The notes under the pieces: model-generated | Told to the model about the DNA's origin: nothing | Seen by the model: the letters and a program-made list of their open reading frames with translations, nothing else | Databases searched by the model: none | Program-made: the position numbers and the translations under genes | Shown: piece by piece, positions 47,534 to 58,773 of the stretch | Layout: the number at the start of each line of letters is the position of its first letter | How positions within the stretch are numbered: position 1 is the stretch's first letter | NCBI GenBank assembly: GCA_951640195.1 | Contig: OX621163.1 | Location: 2,294,001-2,358,000 of the forward strand | Direction: 5' to 3' | Source: Porpolomopsis calyptriformis | Lineage: Eukaryota > Basidiomycota > Agaricomycetes > Agaricales > Hygrophoraceae | DNA length: 64,000 bases

Positions 47534-49722
47534 CTATACCTCCCTCAGCTTTCTTTTCTTTTTGGGAGAGTCACCATTTGCTTGCGCAGCGAGCGCTTTC
47601 TCCGCTTTACGAGCCTTTTTTCTGGCTTTTTGTTCCGCTTCAGTCTCTACCTTATCCTGAATAGACAGTATTGAGGGTGAACCAAGGAATGAGTAGATAA
47701 AACTAACCTTTGCCACCCCCTGTGTGATGTTTGCCGATTCGCTCTCCCCCCGTTTCCGTTTTTTCTCCTTTTTCTCCTTGATTTTTTTCTCAGTCTCAGT
47801 CTCGCCTTCGCCTTCGCCATCGATCTCCACAATCATTGCCTCTTGACTTGCATCCTCCGGCGCTTTGCCCTTCCTCTCCTTCTCTTCCTTCCTTTTTGCT
47901 CGTCTCTCTTCTTTAGCTCTCCGTTTCTCCTCTTTCACGTCCAGGACTGCCTTCACGGCCGAATCCAATGGGTCCCGTTGCGTTGAAACCAAGTCCACCG
48001 CATCCGTGGCGGTGTTGTAAGTTTTTGTTTCCCCAGTCATCTGGAATGACTTTTGTTTCTGCCCTGAATCTGTAAATCGACGGACACCGCTGAGATTATT
48101 TTCATGTTGGAGAGCCCGCAAACGAGACTCTAGCCGTGCTCGATTTTCGATTCCTATTGATGGTGCTTGATCTTCGGACTTGCCGTCCGCGTCTGTAAGA
48201 GCATCGACACGGATAGCGAGAGCTGTTTTCGTGGCCAGCATACGAGCCATCTAATGTCGGAAAGAGTTCAGACAAGGACAAAAAGGAAGGAAGGAAATTT
48301 AGGCCTTACTTTTCCCTTCAGCTTGGGCGGTGCCTGACCAACGAGTGATGCCTACAACTCACGCCAGTGATCAGATTCAAGGAAAAAGAACAGATAATAA
48401 AGCAGGAGTCACATGGTAGATAAGGCCATATTTTGGAGTGTCATGCTTCGTTTTGAGTGCACGAAAGAGAGCCTTTTCTGCACCCAGTATCTGAACCGTG
48501 CTGGCTGGATGTTTTGCAAGATTTAGTAAACTCCCGGCGTGGCTTATCAGTCGTGCGCCGACGAGATCTCCCACTAATGCGGTCAAGTTAGGTGCAATGG
48601 CGTTCATACGATTCCGAAGATATTCCGCTAGTTGTGTTCTATATGTTGAGATGGCGATAACTTGGTCACATAGTGAGTGAATATGAGCGATGTCTGAGTC
48701 AGATATTTCTGTGCCCATAGAAATCTCGGCAGCTGCTTTAAGTACCGCTTCGAGATCTTCCGGCAGCAGAGCGGCGAAGGAGGTCTGGGAAGCGTTTGTT
48801 CGGAAACCTGATAGAGCTATGGTATCAAAAATTGATATGGAGGAGAAGAAGCTTACCCATCGTTCGAATCACTTTGGCGTATGCAATATTATCGACAATT
48901 ATTTTGGCCATTTCGGGGAAATGCCAGCCATACCATTCCTGTAGACTGGTTAAACATGGAAACTACCAGTATCTTCTGGAGGAACATATGGTGCGTACTT
49001 TCACTCGCATTGAGTAGATATTTATCTCCTTGTCAAGATCATCCAACAGGGCGATGGCTTGTATAACCATGGTATCCACTTTGTCTGGTGAAAATTTAAG
49101 TTTGAAACTGTCAACGGGCATCAGTTACCAAATGGTGGGAGATCCACTATAGATTACCGAGAAAGGGAATGGCTCAGGCCCAAACTCATGGTAGCCAGGT
49201 CTTTGGGGTCGAGTCCATCTAAGAGAGCTGCAAGCTGATCCCGAATTCCACGCCAAAGGTCTCCTTGACTGCCGTCGGCCACGCCATTTACACTGACTGA
49301 AATACCGAGCTTCTTCGATATTGAACGTGCTAAAGATATCTGATAAGCGAAGAGCATGGCTTATGGATCGGGACAAACCAAGGTGTGGTTCAACAACAAC
49401 AAGAGACTCTTTGCCCTTGCCCTTGTCAACAATTTCACTCGTAAGGAATTTCTTCAGGCCTTTTCCTAATTTTCCGCTTTGCAAGGCTGTGAAGTCTTCC
49501 ACGGCTGTGGCGGTTGAAGTGAACCGATGTATAGCCTTCAATTTCAGCCTTCAAGACCGAGAACATGAAACTTTAACGCGAACGATCTGAAAGCGGCACA
49601 TACAGTTTGTTGGTTTTCTCTGGAGTCTCAAACTCTTTCCATAGATCCGTGCTTTCAATTTTTGCCGCATCGGAGACCTTGAAAAGGCAGTAGCCCATCG
49701 CGGTCTCGTACAGGACTAGCAT
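47534..49722 (-). CDS. NOP58: Nucleolar protein 58 (box C/D snoRNP core)
   Basis: Core protein of box C/D snoRNPs that guide 2'-O-methylation of rRNA. The start [20 protein letters not shown] continues [52 protein letters not shown] and [34 protein letters not shown] and [20 protein letters not shown] lead into the Nop domain: [99 protein letters not shown]. The tail is rich in Lys/Glu ([17 protein letters not shown], then [12 protein letters not shown]), as in yeast NOP58. About 600 residues; introns cluster in the first two thirds. Confidence 0.95.
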
Positions 49723-50757
49723 TTCGGCAAACGGGACTTTCAATTGGCCACAGGGAATAGAGTAGTGGAAGGAGTACGACGAGGTGGAAATTTAGAGTTC
49801 GGAGAAATGTGTGGGAATCAAGTCCAAAACGGGTCATCGTTAGTTCACTGTTCATGTCGACTACAAGTCACTGACTTGTCTCTGCACGGCTAACGTGAAG
49901 CCCAATGAGAAAGTATTCCTAGCGGTTCTTAAGATTCGGTGGAATCAACGGAAGGTTATGCCTTGCGCATTGCATTCGTTCGCTTTTCTCCGGAAAATAG
50001 TCCCGCTCGCACTTTCGATCGGGCGCGCGGTAGACCACCTCCGCAATGCCCTGCCTTCAGCAGAAATTTCCGGGTCATGCCTATTGATTGCTCCGTACCA
50101 CTCGATGTGGTGCACCGTCCTGCCAAGTTCTGAAAATCAACCGGCACTCATGTCGTACAATGTAATACCGTCCAATGGGTTACGCGGCGAACGGCGATCC
50201 TTTGCGACGAGAACCGACAACTCCTGACATCGGTCTTGAACTATGCAACCCAAGGTCGGAGACCGATTCGGACCCCCCCCTCTTGATACCGTCGATCATA
50301 ATAAAACTGCGACCTGTCGACGAGCTCAGCGGATACATAATTGTGTTGGCCATGCCAGCCGACAGCAGGCAGTACTCCGAGCTGAAGACAATGCTAAGCC
50401 CAGGAAAGTACGAGCGCAGTGACCACTTGGCAAAAGTCACCATAACTACCAGACATCATATCCATAAAAGGAAAGCCGAGGTTGCCGAAAACAATCAAGA
50501 TCCGTTGCTACCGCTCAAGGCGATGTACATAAGCCTTAGTGATCAAAAAGGCTGCTCTCATTTCTCACTTCCCACCCTTTCCTTTTTTTTCCTTTGCCTA
50601 GTGTGTTTCTCGCCATTACTTCAAAGCTCCAGTTTCTAACTGAATCCTTCACATCTCACAGCCTTCACCTGTGGGCTGCCCGGCCGCGCCCTCGAACGTT
50701 GTGGAAATTTAGTTAAACCTTCAACAACATCGTTCATTTTCCTAGCACGCTCTTAAA
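49723..50757. other. Divergent intergenic region (1.0 kb)
   Basis: Between NOP58 and the first ferritin-like gene. Two + strand frames (49895-50227 and 50175-50639, the latter starting MGYAANGDPLRREP) are open, but I can link them to no family and they may be chance. A GC-rich stretch and CT-rich leader precede the ferritin-like ATG. Confidence 0.4.
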
Positions 50758-52251
50758 ATGCGCTTCACATCATCCCTCGTCTCTTTGGTAGCGGTGGCCT
50801 GTCTGGTTGTTGCAGCTCCCGTGGAAAGACGCAAGGCATCAGCCAATGATATCCTGGTTTTCCGTTCGTCCACATCTGCATTTTTTGTCACATCCTATCT
50901 TATTTCCGCTGCTGTGAAATTTAGAATTCGCTGACGTTCTCGAGCAACTCGAATCCCAATTTTACTCTCAGGCGCTTTCCAAGTTTCAGCCTTCAGATTT
51001 CCAGAATGCCGGCTTCACGTCCAGTCAGATCCCGATTCAACTCTTTACTGGGATTCAGAATGACGAGATGACCCATGCCAGCTTTCTTGAGGTTCGTCAG
51101 TTTCTCCTGTCTTCATATTTCATGACACATTTTTCTCGCTTCAGTCTGGTCTAGCCGCACTTGGTGCAGCGCCCATCTCAGGATGCAACTTCGACTTTTC
51201 ATCCGTTCTGACAGATGTCAATACCATGGCTGCTACCGCCCGTCTTGTTGAGAACGTCGGTGTTGGAGCATATCTTGGTGGCGCAACCCTTATCGATGAT
51301 CCCATACTCTTGGATGCCGCAGGGTCGATTTTGACCGTTGAAGCTCGTCATCAGACTATTCTTAATGTCCTCAATCTCGGCAGTGCCATCCCACAATCAT
51401 TCGATATCCCACTCTCACCATCTGAAGTTCTTGCCATCGCAGGTGGTTTCGTGTCCGGTTGCAACATCCCCATTCCGGGTAAGTGTAGATCATTTGCAAA
51501 CACCTTTTTTCTAATGGATTATTACAGCAAACCCTTCGCTTGCTATCACCAACACTGGAAGCGTCGCCCCTGGTACTCAATTGACCTTCTCTTCATCTGC
51601 AATCAATGGCTCTACTGATGTAAGCTTCATAACGACCTTTCAACACCCACCTTTACTTACAGTGACTATCAGAGTTTATTCTGCCAAATGATATTGGGTG
51701 GTCAACCAGCTGCTATTGCTTTGCCGTTCAATCAGTGTGTTGTCCCTCAAGGGATTAATGGTCCTGTCGCCATCTTTATCACGAGCGATGGCCAGCCATT
51801 GATCAACAACATCGTCGATCGTGCTGACCAGCCGATTGTTGCTGGCCCCGCGATGACTTTCATCGATACCCAACCACAGATGCTTGGCATGCTTGCCCGT
51901 TCCAGTGTCTCAAATTCTACTTCGAATTCGACTTCAAATTCGACTTCAAATTCGACTTCGAATTCGAGTTCAAACTCGACGGCCAGCTCCACGGTATTCA
52001 GTCTCACTACGCAGACCATCTCGCCTGCCCAAGCGAACTCGATCATTCAGAGTGTTGCTGCGACTGCTACTGCGACGGATTCCTTGTCTTTGTCGACCGC
52101 GACGGATTCCTCGACTGCTCCCTCGTCTTCGTCCACTGCTTCGTCCAACACTCCCCCGTCTGCCGCTTCAGCCAATGGACCTGCAGGCGGTGGTCCCGTG
52201 TCAATTGATGGATGGTCGACTGTTTCCGCTATCCCTTCCCCGGCTGCATGA
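50758..52251 (+). CDS. Secreted ferritin-like (Rds1-type) protein, copy A
   Basis: Starts with a signal peptide, MRFTSSLVSLVAVACLVVAA then P. A four-helix ferritin-like domain (Ferritin_2/Rds1 type) follows, with di-iron ligands: Glu in VLEQLESQFYSQALSKF, EMTH in GIQNDEMTHASFLE, Glu in ARLVENVGVGAYLGGA, EARH in SILTVEARHQTILNVLNL. The second half (NPSLAITNTGSVAPGTQLTF, LPFNQCVVPQGINGPVAIFI) is beta-rich. Ser/Thr/Asn-rich repeats, each unit Thr/Ser-Ser/Asn with N-glycosylation sequons (NSTSNSTSNST), lead to the end STVSAIPSPAA with no GPI or membrane signal. About 400 residues, five introns. Fungal relatives respond to stress; enzyme activity is unproven. Paralogue of the next gene. Confidence 0.88.
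51911..51981 (+). repeat. 12-bp coding tandem repeat (Ser-Asn-Ser-Thr stalk)
   Basis: About six units of the pattern TCNAATTCNACT inside copy A encode reiterated Ser-Asn-Ser-Thr, each unit a possible N-glycosylation site. The repeat is missing from the neighbouring paralogue. Confidence 0.8.
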
Positions 52252-52834
52252 GAACGAGAGGGCGACATCCATGGACAAGACATTCAACGGACTTTCACTA
52301 GGTTGCTTTACCGATGGATAGATGGTGTATGGTCTAGAGAAGTCGGATTTTTGCTATCAAGTTCCCCCGGCTCTGCCCAGTTTTTGCAAGCTGCTTAATA
52401 CTTTTTTTTCGTCACTGTCCTTGATGACTTTGTGCTAGTATCATATCATCAATGGAATAGGCTAGCCCTGACACCTAATCTTTCCACGTCGTTCAGGAGA
52501 GTATTGACTGACGGATACGAGCCGTTGAGCCTGATGGTAGCAATCCCCCTGAACCGTAACCACAACTTTGATGATGGTGGCAACTTTTGCACCTGTGCTA
52601 CTTTTAAGATCTCCGTCGGAGTCACTACCAAACTCCTACCTCTCTTTCTTCCCGTCCTGTGTAGGTCTTGATTTTCCAGTTCGAGTCAATTCACTAACCA
52701 ACCGCTCTCCTTCCAGCTTTTTCTCGCGGGCAGGCTCGCCCATCGGCCGTCTCTTAATATTCATTTTGCTCTCTTTGCCTTAGTTTCTTGAGCAATCTTT
52801 TTTTTTTTTTTGCCCTCTCGCACCAGGGGTCGCG
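52252..52834. other. Intergenic region between the ferritin-like paralogues
   Basis: 583 bp. It has a T run at about 52799-52811, 24 bp before the copy B start, and a CT-rich leader. No gene seen. Confidence 0.5.
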
Positions 52835-54287
52835 ATGCGGTTATCTGCCCTCTTTGCCTTGGCAGCCCCCCTCCTTGCTTTCGCCCTTCCTTTGAAACGC
52901 ACCACCTCCGACAATGCAGACGACATTTTGGTCTTCCGTGCGTGTCTAATTCTTTCCTATCGTTAAAGCTCACATTGTTCACAGAATTCGCGGATGTCCT
53001 GAACCATCTCGAAAATCAGTTTTACACTCAGGCACTTTCAAAGTTTCAAGACTCCGATTTCCAAGCGGCTGGCTTCTCGGATAGCCAGGTTGCAAGCCAG
53101 TTGTTTTCAGGCATAGCGAGCGACGAATCAAATCACTTCCAATTTCTCGAAGTTTGTATCATCTTTTTTTTTTCCCACCTCGCTTTCACGCTTCTTACTT
53201 GTCGATCATACTTAGATTGGTCTCGCGGCGCTCGGTGGTTCGCCTGTCATGGGGTGCTCCTTTGATTTTTCGTCCGCCTTGACTGACGTCAACACCATGC
53301 TCGATACCGCACGGGTGGTCGAGAATGTCGGCGTCGCAGCCTTCCTGGGAGCAGCGCCTCTCCTTATCGATCCAGTTATCCTGGATGCCGCTGCGTCCAT
53401 CCTGACAGTCGAAGCTCGTCACCAGACGATTCTTAACGTTCTTAATCTCGGTAGCGCCGTTCCACAGTCATTCGACATTGCCCTCTCCCCATCTGAAGTT
53501 CTCGCTATTGCTGGTTCCTTCATTTCCGGATGCAACCTTGGCATCCCAGGTAAATGATAATGCCTATTTGACACCATAACTTCCTTCACTGACGAGCCCT
53601 CTTCAGCTAACCCCTCGCTTGCTATCACTAACAACGGGACTATCGCTCCGGGGACTCAGTTGTCCTTCTCTTCGCCTGCTATTAATGGTTCTACTGACGT
53701 AAGTTTCATCAGCTACTGGCCCTCTTGTATTGGCTCACAACGACTATCAGAACTTATTCTGTCAAATGATGTTGGGAGGTCAACCGGCTTCTATTCCTTT
53801 GCCATTCAACCAGTGTATTGTCCCCGAAGGAATCAACGGTCCCGTTGCCCTCTTTATCACGGGTGATAGCCAACCGTTAATCAACAACGTCATCGATCGT
53901 TCTTCCTCGCAAGTTGTCGCTGGTCCAACGATGGCATTCATTGACACACAACCAGACACACTTAGTCAAGTCGCTCGTCCTAACGCCGCCCCGAACTCCG
54001 TCTCACAAGGTGGCATACCCATGGCAAATTCTTCTATGGCTTCCATCTCTCCCGCCCAAGTTCAATCCATCATTCAGGGGGTGACTACATCGGCAACCTC
54101 CTCTACAACGGCAACCTCCTCTGCCACGCAAGCATCACCTACATCATCCACCACCCAAAACCCGGCGGGTGGCGGGATAATTTCTGGGGAAAACACAACT
54201 CAGGGACCTGTCGACGGTGGTGCCGTTATCGTTAACGGATGGCAAACTGTTAATAGCATACCTCCCCCGGGTCCTTCCGCGGGTTGA
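52835..54287 (+). CDS. Secreted ferritin-like (Rds1-type) protein, copy B
   Basis: Tandem paralogue of the preceding gene with the same intron positions and order. The signal peptide is MRLSALFALAAPLLAFA then LP. Ligand positions are conserved: Glu in HLENQFYTQALSKFQDSDF, ESNH in GIASDESNHFQFLE, Glu in ARVVENVGVAAFLGAA, EARH in SILTVEARHQTILNVLNL. The beta-rich half has NPSLAITNNGTIAPGTQLSF and LPFNQCIVPEGINGPVALFI. The C-terminal stalk is different: Thr/Ser/Ala-rich (SSTTATSSATQASPTSSTT) with no Ser-Asn-Ser-Thr array, ending NSIPPPGPSAG. About 390-400 residues. Both copies have intact ligand sets, so both probably fold and bind metal. Confidence 0.88.
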
Positions 54288-55463
54288 TTCTTCTCTTAGT
54301 ATTTTGGCATTCCTCCTTGGCTGATCTGTAGTGTCTCGCATGTTGTGATCGACATGGTAACGGTTGATGATTTCCAGAAATATATTTACTCGACACGGTG
54401 GTGGGGCAATGCATGGATACTTTTGTGCTACATATCTAGATACTTAGGTGGCATAAACTTATTGTGAAGCAAGTAATGATAATTATTTGAGGTCAAGAAT
54501 TAAAGGCACGAAGCGATTCATCGTTCCACTCGCTGATAGCGGCCTTTCTGGTGTATCGTAAACGTGTTATTTGGTGGCATAGAGAGGATCAATGAGAACC
54601 GAAACTGGGACGTCCAATTCTGTGACCGGTTCGTTTTAGGTGAGCTGTGTCCCGTCAATGCTTTCAGCACACGCTGCACTGATCATAAAAAAAAATATAA
54701 CTGTGGGAATGAGTTTTGTAGACTTTCGAAAAAAGATTCGGCAAAATAGCTCACTACAAGACCCGCCCAACTTGTTGGCTGGAATTTAACGGATGGACAT
54801 CCCACTCACTGAAAAGCTGGAGAACATCCTGTGCACTATGCCTGCGTGATTCATCTTACATGTGCCACCCAAGCGTTTGGAAAATTTCCGCTCCAATACC
54901 AGTGTACGTCTGAAATGTCCATCTCAGTATCATAGTTGTGTTCATGAACGTTCAGAGGGTGGCTTAATTCCGAAAAATGCAGTTGGGTTGTGGATGGGGA
55001 GCCCAGTCAACGGGACCATTCGTGGCGATCATCGCCCCTGTCAATGATGTTTGGTCAGCGAATGTCGGAGTGGAACATGGGTATTCGATTAAGTTCCTGC
55101 AGCAGGTTGTTCTGAATACCAATGAAATAAAAGTCACACAGACTTACGATAAGTATCTCCACAATGTAGATGATACATTCCCGTGGTTCCCCCTCACCCT
55201 CTGGTGGCAACGCAACCCTCCAAGGGGAGAGAAGAATGATGCTTTCTTTTGAGTAGTAGAGGATGTCTGTATTCGGGGTGGAGTGATTGCAGGGCATCTA
55301 GCAACTGCGTTTAATCCTGCCTTCAGCATCTGGGCACGTGTATGTCTGGACCGCGAGGGCGGTAGGGGGCTGACCATCGAGTTACCCTCGATAAACGCAG
55401 TCAATCCAAGCACCCATAATCGAGCTCAAGTCTTGTCACTTAATATGTGAGACCAATTCGGCC
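54288..55463. other. Intergenic region (1.2 kb)
   Basis: No gene supported. The base composition is more A+T rich than in the left part of the window. A 91-codon + frame at 54977-55252 has hydrophobic and charged segments but no partner exon that I can find. Confidence 0.4.
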
Positions 55464-56133
55464 TCAGGGGCTTGCTTGAAGGTCGAGAGATTTGATGAGG
55501 CGTTGTAAACTTGGAATACGATCATCCCGGAGGCTCAAATATGCATGGGCTAAGTCACGGACAACTTGGTTGTCTCCTCCCTCTGACTCAGAGATGGAGA
55601 AAAGCGTCATCTCAGGCCCATAGCAATAGTAGCCTGCAAAACCATCAAGGTGACATGAAACACAAGCTCACCAAGTACAGATGGGGCTAGTGAATAAACC
55701 CAGATTGACGGGCGAGTTCGAGGTGCTGGCCAGGCAAAGCTTAACGTATGATCCCTGTGGCTGATTCGGCACAAAGGCTATTGACTAGTTTATCTCTCGG
55801 ATTTGTCCATTTCTGGGTCCTTTCGCCTCGCCTCATATGTTCTGGAGACGGAAACCAAAATCGGGGTGTAGGTGTTGTGTCTCTGTGTGATGGTTGCTAG
55901 TTCGATTGCTCTGTCCGGAGGGCAGAAAATCTGGATGACATCACATATATTACTGTCCGAGAAATGGTGATACATATCTTCGGGGCTGCCAAAATAAGTG
56001 TCGAAAGCAGTAAAGCAGAGTTAGGTGAGAGAGGACACCACATCACGATCAACCTGCTTTGAATAAAAGTCTCCACGGTAATCTGGTGGGGGAAGGAGAT
56101 CTTGAGGGACAATGGGCATTTTCTCGGAGTCAT
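55464..56133 (-). CDS. Cryptic four-exon gene, unknown product (~161 aa)
   Basis: Found by joining exons by eye: 56054-56133, 55856-55985, 55672-55777, 55464-55633, with GT-AG introns of 68, 78 and 38 nt. The four exons total 486 nt, an exact multiple of three with one terminal stop. The peptide starts MTPRKCPLSLKISFPHQ and contains EDMYHHFSDSNICDVIQIF, CPPDRAIELATITQRHNTY, FAWPAPRTRPSIWVYSLA, GPEMTLFSISESEGGDNQ and VVRDLAHAYLSLRDDRIPSL. No domain recognised. The reading may continue upstream (LPTFGGLAGLDYFA precedes the Met), and another frame of exon 1 also looks coding (KMPIVPQDLLPPPDYRGDF). It may therefore be a decaying longer gene whose upstream part includes the open frame 56372-56581. 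Confidence 0.45.
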
Positions 56134-56278
56134 CGCGAAGTAGTCGAGGCCAGCAAGTCCTCCAAACGTAGGGAGTTCAATTTGGCCCGTTTGTTCCAGC
56201 TGTCAATACGAAGGGCATCCTCTGGAAATGAGAATCTGCTCACTCGGATTCTTTGTTACTTTGACCTGACGCACTGGT

Positions 56279-56365
56279 GGAGGTGGTCAGATAATGAGGC
56301 GTAAGCATACAGTTTGGGGTGGATCTCTATCCATCCCAAACTGTATGCTTTAGCTGACCACCTCC
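56279..56365. repeat. Long imperfect hairpin (inverted repeat)
   Basis: Inner arms of 22 bp (56303-56324 and 56329-56350) match at 21 of 22 positions around a 4-nt CTCT loop. Outer arms of 12 bp (56279-56290 and 56354-56365) match perfectly, separated by unpaired 12 and 3 nt. The arms read AAGCATACAGTTTGGG... and its complement. No terminator or tRNA; could be a fold-back element or small-RNA precursor. Confidence 0.85.
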
Positions 56366-56797
56366 TTGCACTTACCAGTAGTGCACCTGCACAAGGATGT
56401 CAAGCCAATCGTACAGTCCTTGGGAGGTTTGGGAACGCTCGGCAAACCCAGCCTTGCCATAGATTGTTTTCAAACGCATTCTCAATTCGCGTCCGCTTCG
56501 ATCTGGAGTTGGCAGACAACTGTATATCAGCCAAAGCCCAAACCGCTCACCAGCCAAAGGTGGAGAGACCAACATCAACATGTTGAAATGTGTTCTTTTC
56601 TTTTAGCACAATACCAACACCTTCCTCCTCACAAAGCAGGCTCGAGTTCGAGCATGACGCTATGATTATTAGTCCGGGAATTGCAATTGCTGTGGAAACC
56701 ATGTGGGCAAGGTAACAAGTCATGAATTTTGATGCCACCGATTCCGTCGGGGCTCCCTCTTTTCTCCTCCACCATCAATCGCTGGTTCGGTTGTAGC

Positions 56798-57892
56798 ATG
56801 TTGGCTTTTGCCTTCACACTCTTTCTATGTCTTCTCTTTCAACTATCCCTTGCCGACACCAACATCACCGTCGGGGATTCACAGATACCTTGGCCTTCTG
56901 ATTGGGCTCCCACGGGCACAACATGTAGTACAACAGACAAGGCCCATTTTGCCTTCGGGGCCAACATGACCATCCCGTATCTATTTGTTGGCGAGTTCTC
57001 TGTTCAATGATTTCTTGCAACCAGTCCTGAGTTGACACATCGTAGGCACCGCCATCTACATGCGGATTCTACGAGATAGTGTCACCGGAGTTTATACTGT
57101 CTCTGTCAGTCTTCACCTTTTCGCCCGGATGCCATCGTAACATTTTCTCACCGATCCTTTAGGTTGATGGCAATCCCCCTGTAACATTGGATGGCTACTT
57201 CACTCAGGGAATATGTGATGTTCAATTTGGACAAACGGGGCTGCCCCTCGGCCCGCATACGGTGACAGTGACCTTGGTGCAACAATCCCCCCAAGATTCC
57301 AGGCCTTTGGGTGGTGGTTTTTACTTAGAGATCGACAATTTTATCGTCAGTTGCTCTCAATTGCTTGCCTCGATTCTTAATCACCATCCCACAGTTCACT
57401 GTTCCAAGTAACACGACTTCATCTTTACCCCCGGCCACACTCCCCACCTCATCCCCCGCCACACTCCCCACCTCACCCCCCGCCCCAGCTTCACCACACC
57501 ACTCATCTCTCAAGACCTCAACCATCTCTGGGATCGTCATTGGCAGCGTCCTGGCCCTTGTGGCAGTTGTTGTGATTGTTTTCTTCATTCGTCGCCGTAG
57601 CCGTAACATCCGTCGGCATCTCCAATCATCCACCCACAATCTTCTCGCCTCTGACCTCTCCGGCCCAAGCACTGTAACCCCATTCAATGTACCGGACGCC
57701 GAGTCCCAGAATCCTCATCGGCCGCCCACAGGGGGTGCAAACGGGATACAGACATCTTCCCTCGCCCTTCTTACGAGCTCAGGGGTCGTCCTCACACATT
57801 TACCAACCGGTTCAGAGTTGGCAATGATATCGGAGTCCGGTAAGGAGAGAGGTGGCGATGATGCGCCGCCTGATTATAACAGTATCCAGTAA
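56798..57892 (+). CDS. Secreted-type single-pass membrane protein, unknown function
   Basis: The signal peptide is MLAFAFTLFLCLLFQLSLA. An ectodomain follows, with ITVGDSQIPWPSDWAPTG, IYMRILRDSVTGVYTVSVDG and TLDGYFTQGICDVQFGQTGL, which looks like a beta-sandwich. A Ser/Thr/Pro stalk contains a duplicated 24-bp unit (57435-57482). One membrane span, ISGIVIGSVLALVAVVVIVF, is followed by FIRRRSR and a cytoplasmic tail ending DDAPPDYNSIQ. About 320 residues, three or four introns. This layout is common among agaricomycete surface proteins. Earlier in-frame Met codons (56729, 56732) would bury the signal peptide, so 56798 is preferred. Confidence 0.75.
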
Positions 57893-58773
57893 AGAAGAAG
57901 GGAGGGTTTCTTCGTCGCTCTATATCTCCTGACACGGACTCTTATCTATATCCGATCAGCCTCTCACTCGCCTTTTCACTCATTATCTCGAAACTTAGGC
58001 CACAGTGTTTGGGAGACTTGTGCAGTCCTTTGGTTATGTAGTGGGCCTGCACTCACAAAAAATTCATGTCCTCTGATCAACTAGAAAAAAGCTGATTCTG
58101 TTGGCTTTATACCTTCCTGTGTGTAGAATGTGTTTTCAATGTGTAGTTGAAGGTGTTTTATGTGAGGGATACAACTAGCAAGGGTGAGCTGTGTGTTAGA
58201 ATAGGCAAGTGAGCACAAAGCCCCTTAGCTGTTTAACCCCAGTGAAAAATCAGCCTATTTGGAACTATTGGTACTAAAGCGATACCATTAGTGCAACTTT
58301 TTTATTGAGAGGTTTCTAGCTGCTTCCTCAGATCTCCAATGTCCCAGAAATTTGAACTGTATATGCTTTAACATGTATTCTACACATAATAATTTTTTGG
58401 TATTTTTCTGATACAAATCTGATGAATGCTATTGGAAGCACAAGAGGGTCTTCAGAAAAAGCCATTTGGCCATGTAATGCAACCATTTGTTATGCAAATG
58501 TCATGTTATTCCCAGGGAGTAAGTTCAGCTCCCGCCGAGTGCCAACTGGCAAGTCAAGCAATAAAAAGGTATATTCCAAAAACCCATGGAAGAGAAGTAA
58601 ACATGAAAAAAGAATAGGGAATGACTACATACAATCAGTGTGAGTGTGTGGTAAACCAGGTACAGACAGTACATCCAATGCTGTTGAAGTTGAAGGATGG
58701 GGCATATTCTGGATGTCCCCAAGGTGCCAACATTAGCTTACAGGTCCCAGGCAGTCATCTTTGGCCTCGTTGG
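57893..58773. other. A+T-rich intergenic region, probably element-derived
   Basis: No supported gene. The 63-codon + frame at 58426-58617 (starts MLLEAQEGLQKKPFGHVMQ) has protein-like composition but no start context or relatives that I know. Composition shifts markedly toward A+T here and stays so into the LTR elements. Confidence 0.4.

Noticed and set aside
50175..50639. 154-codon + strand frame upstream of the ferritin-like gene
   Set aside because: Open length could arise by chance and I see no relatives or signal. Kept only as a note in the intergenic entry.
51747..52046. Minus-strand open frame with Glu-Phe-Glu-Val repeats
   Set aside because: It is the antisense reading of the Ser-Asn-Ser-Thr coding repeat.
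54977..55252. 91-codon + strand frame
   Set aside because: Protein-like in part, but no partner exon and no family match.
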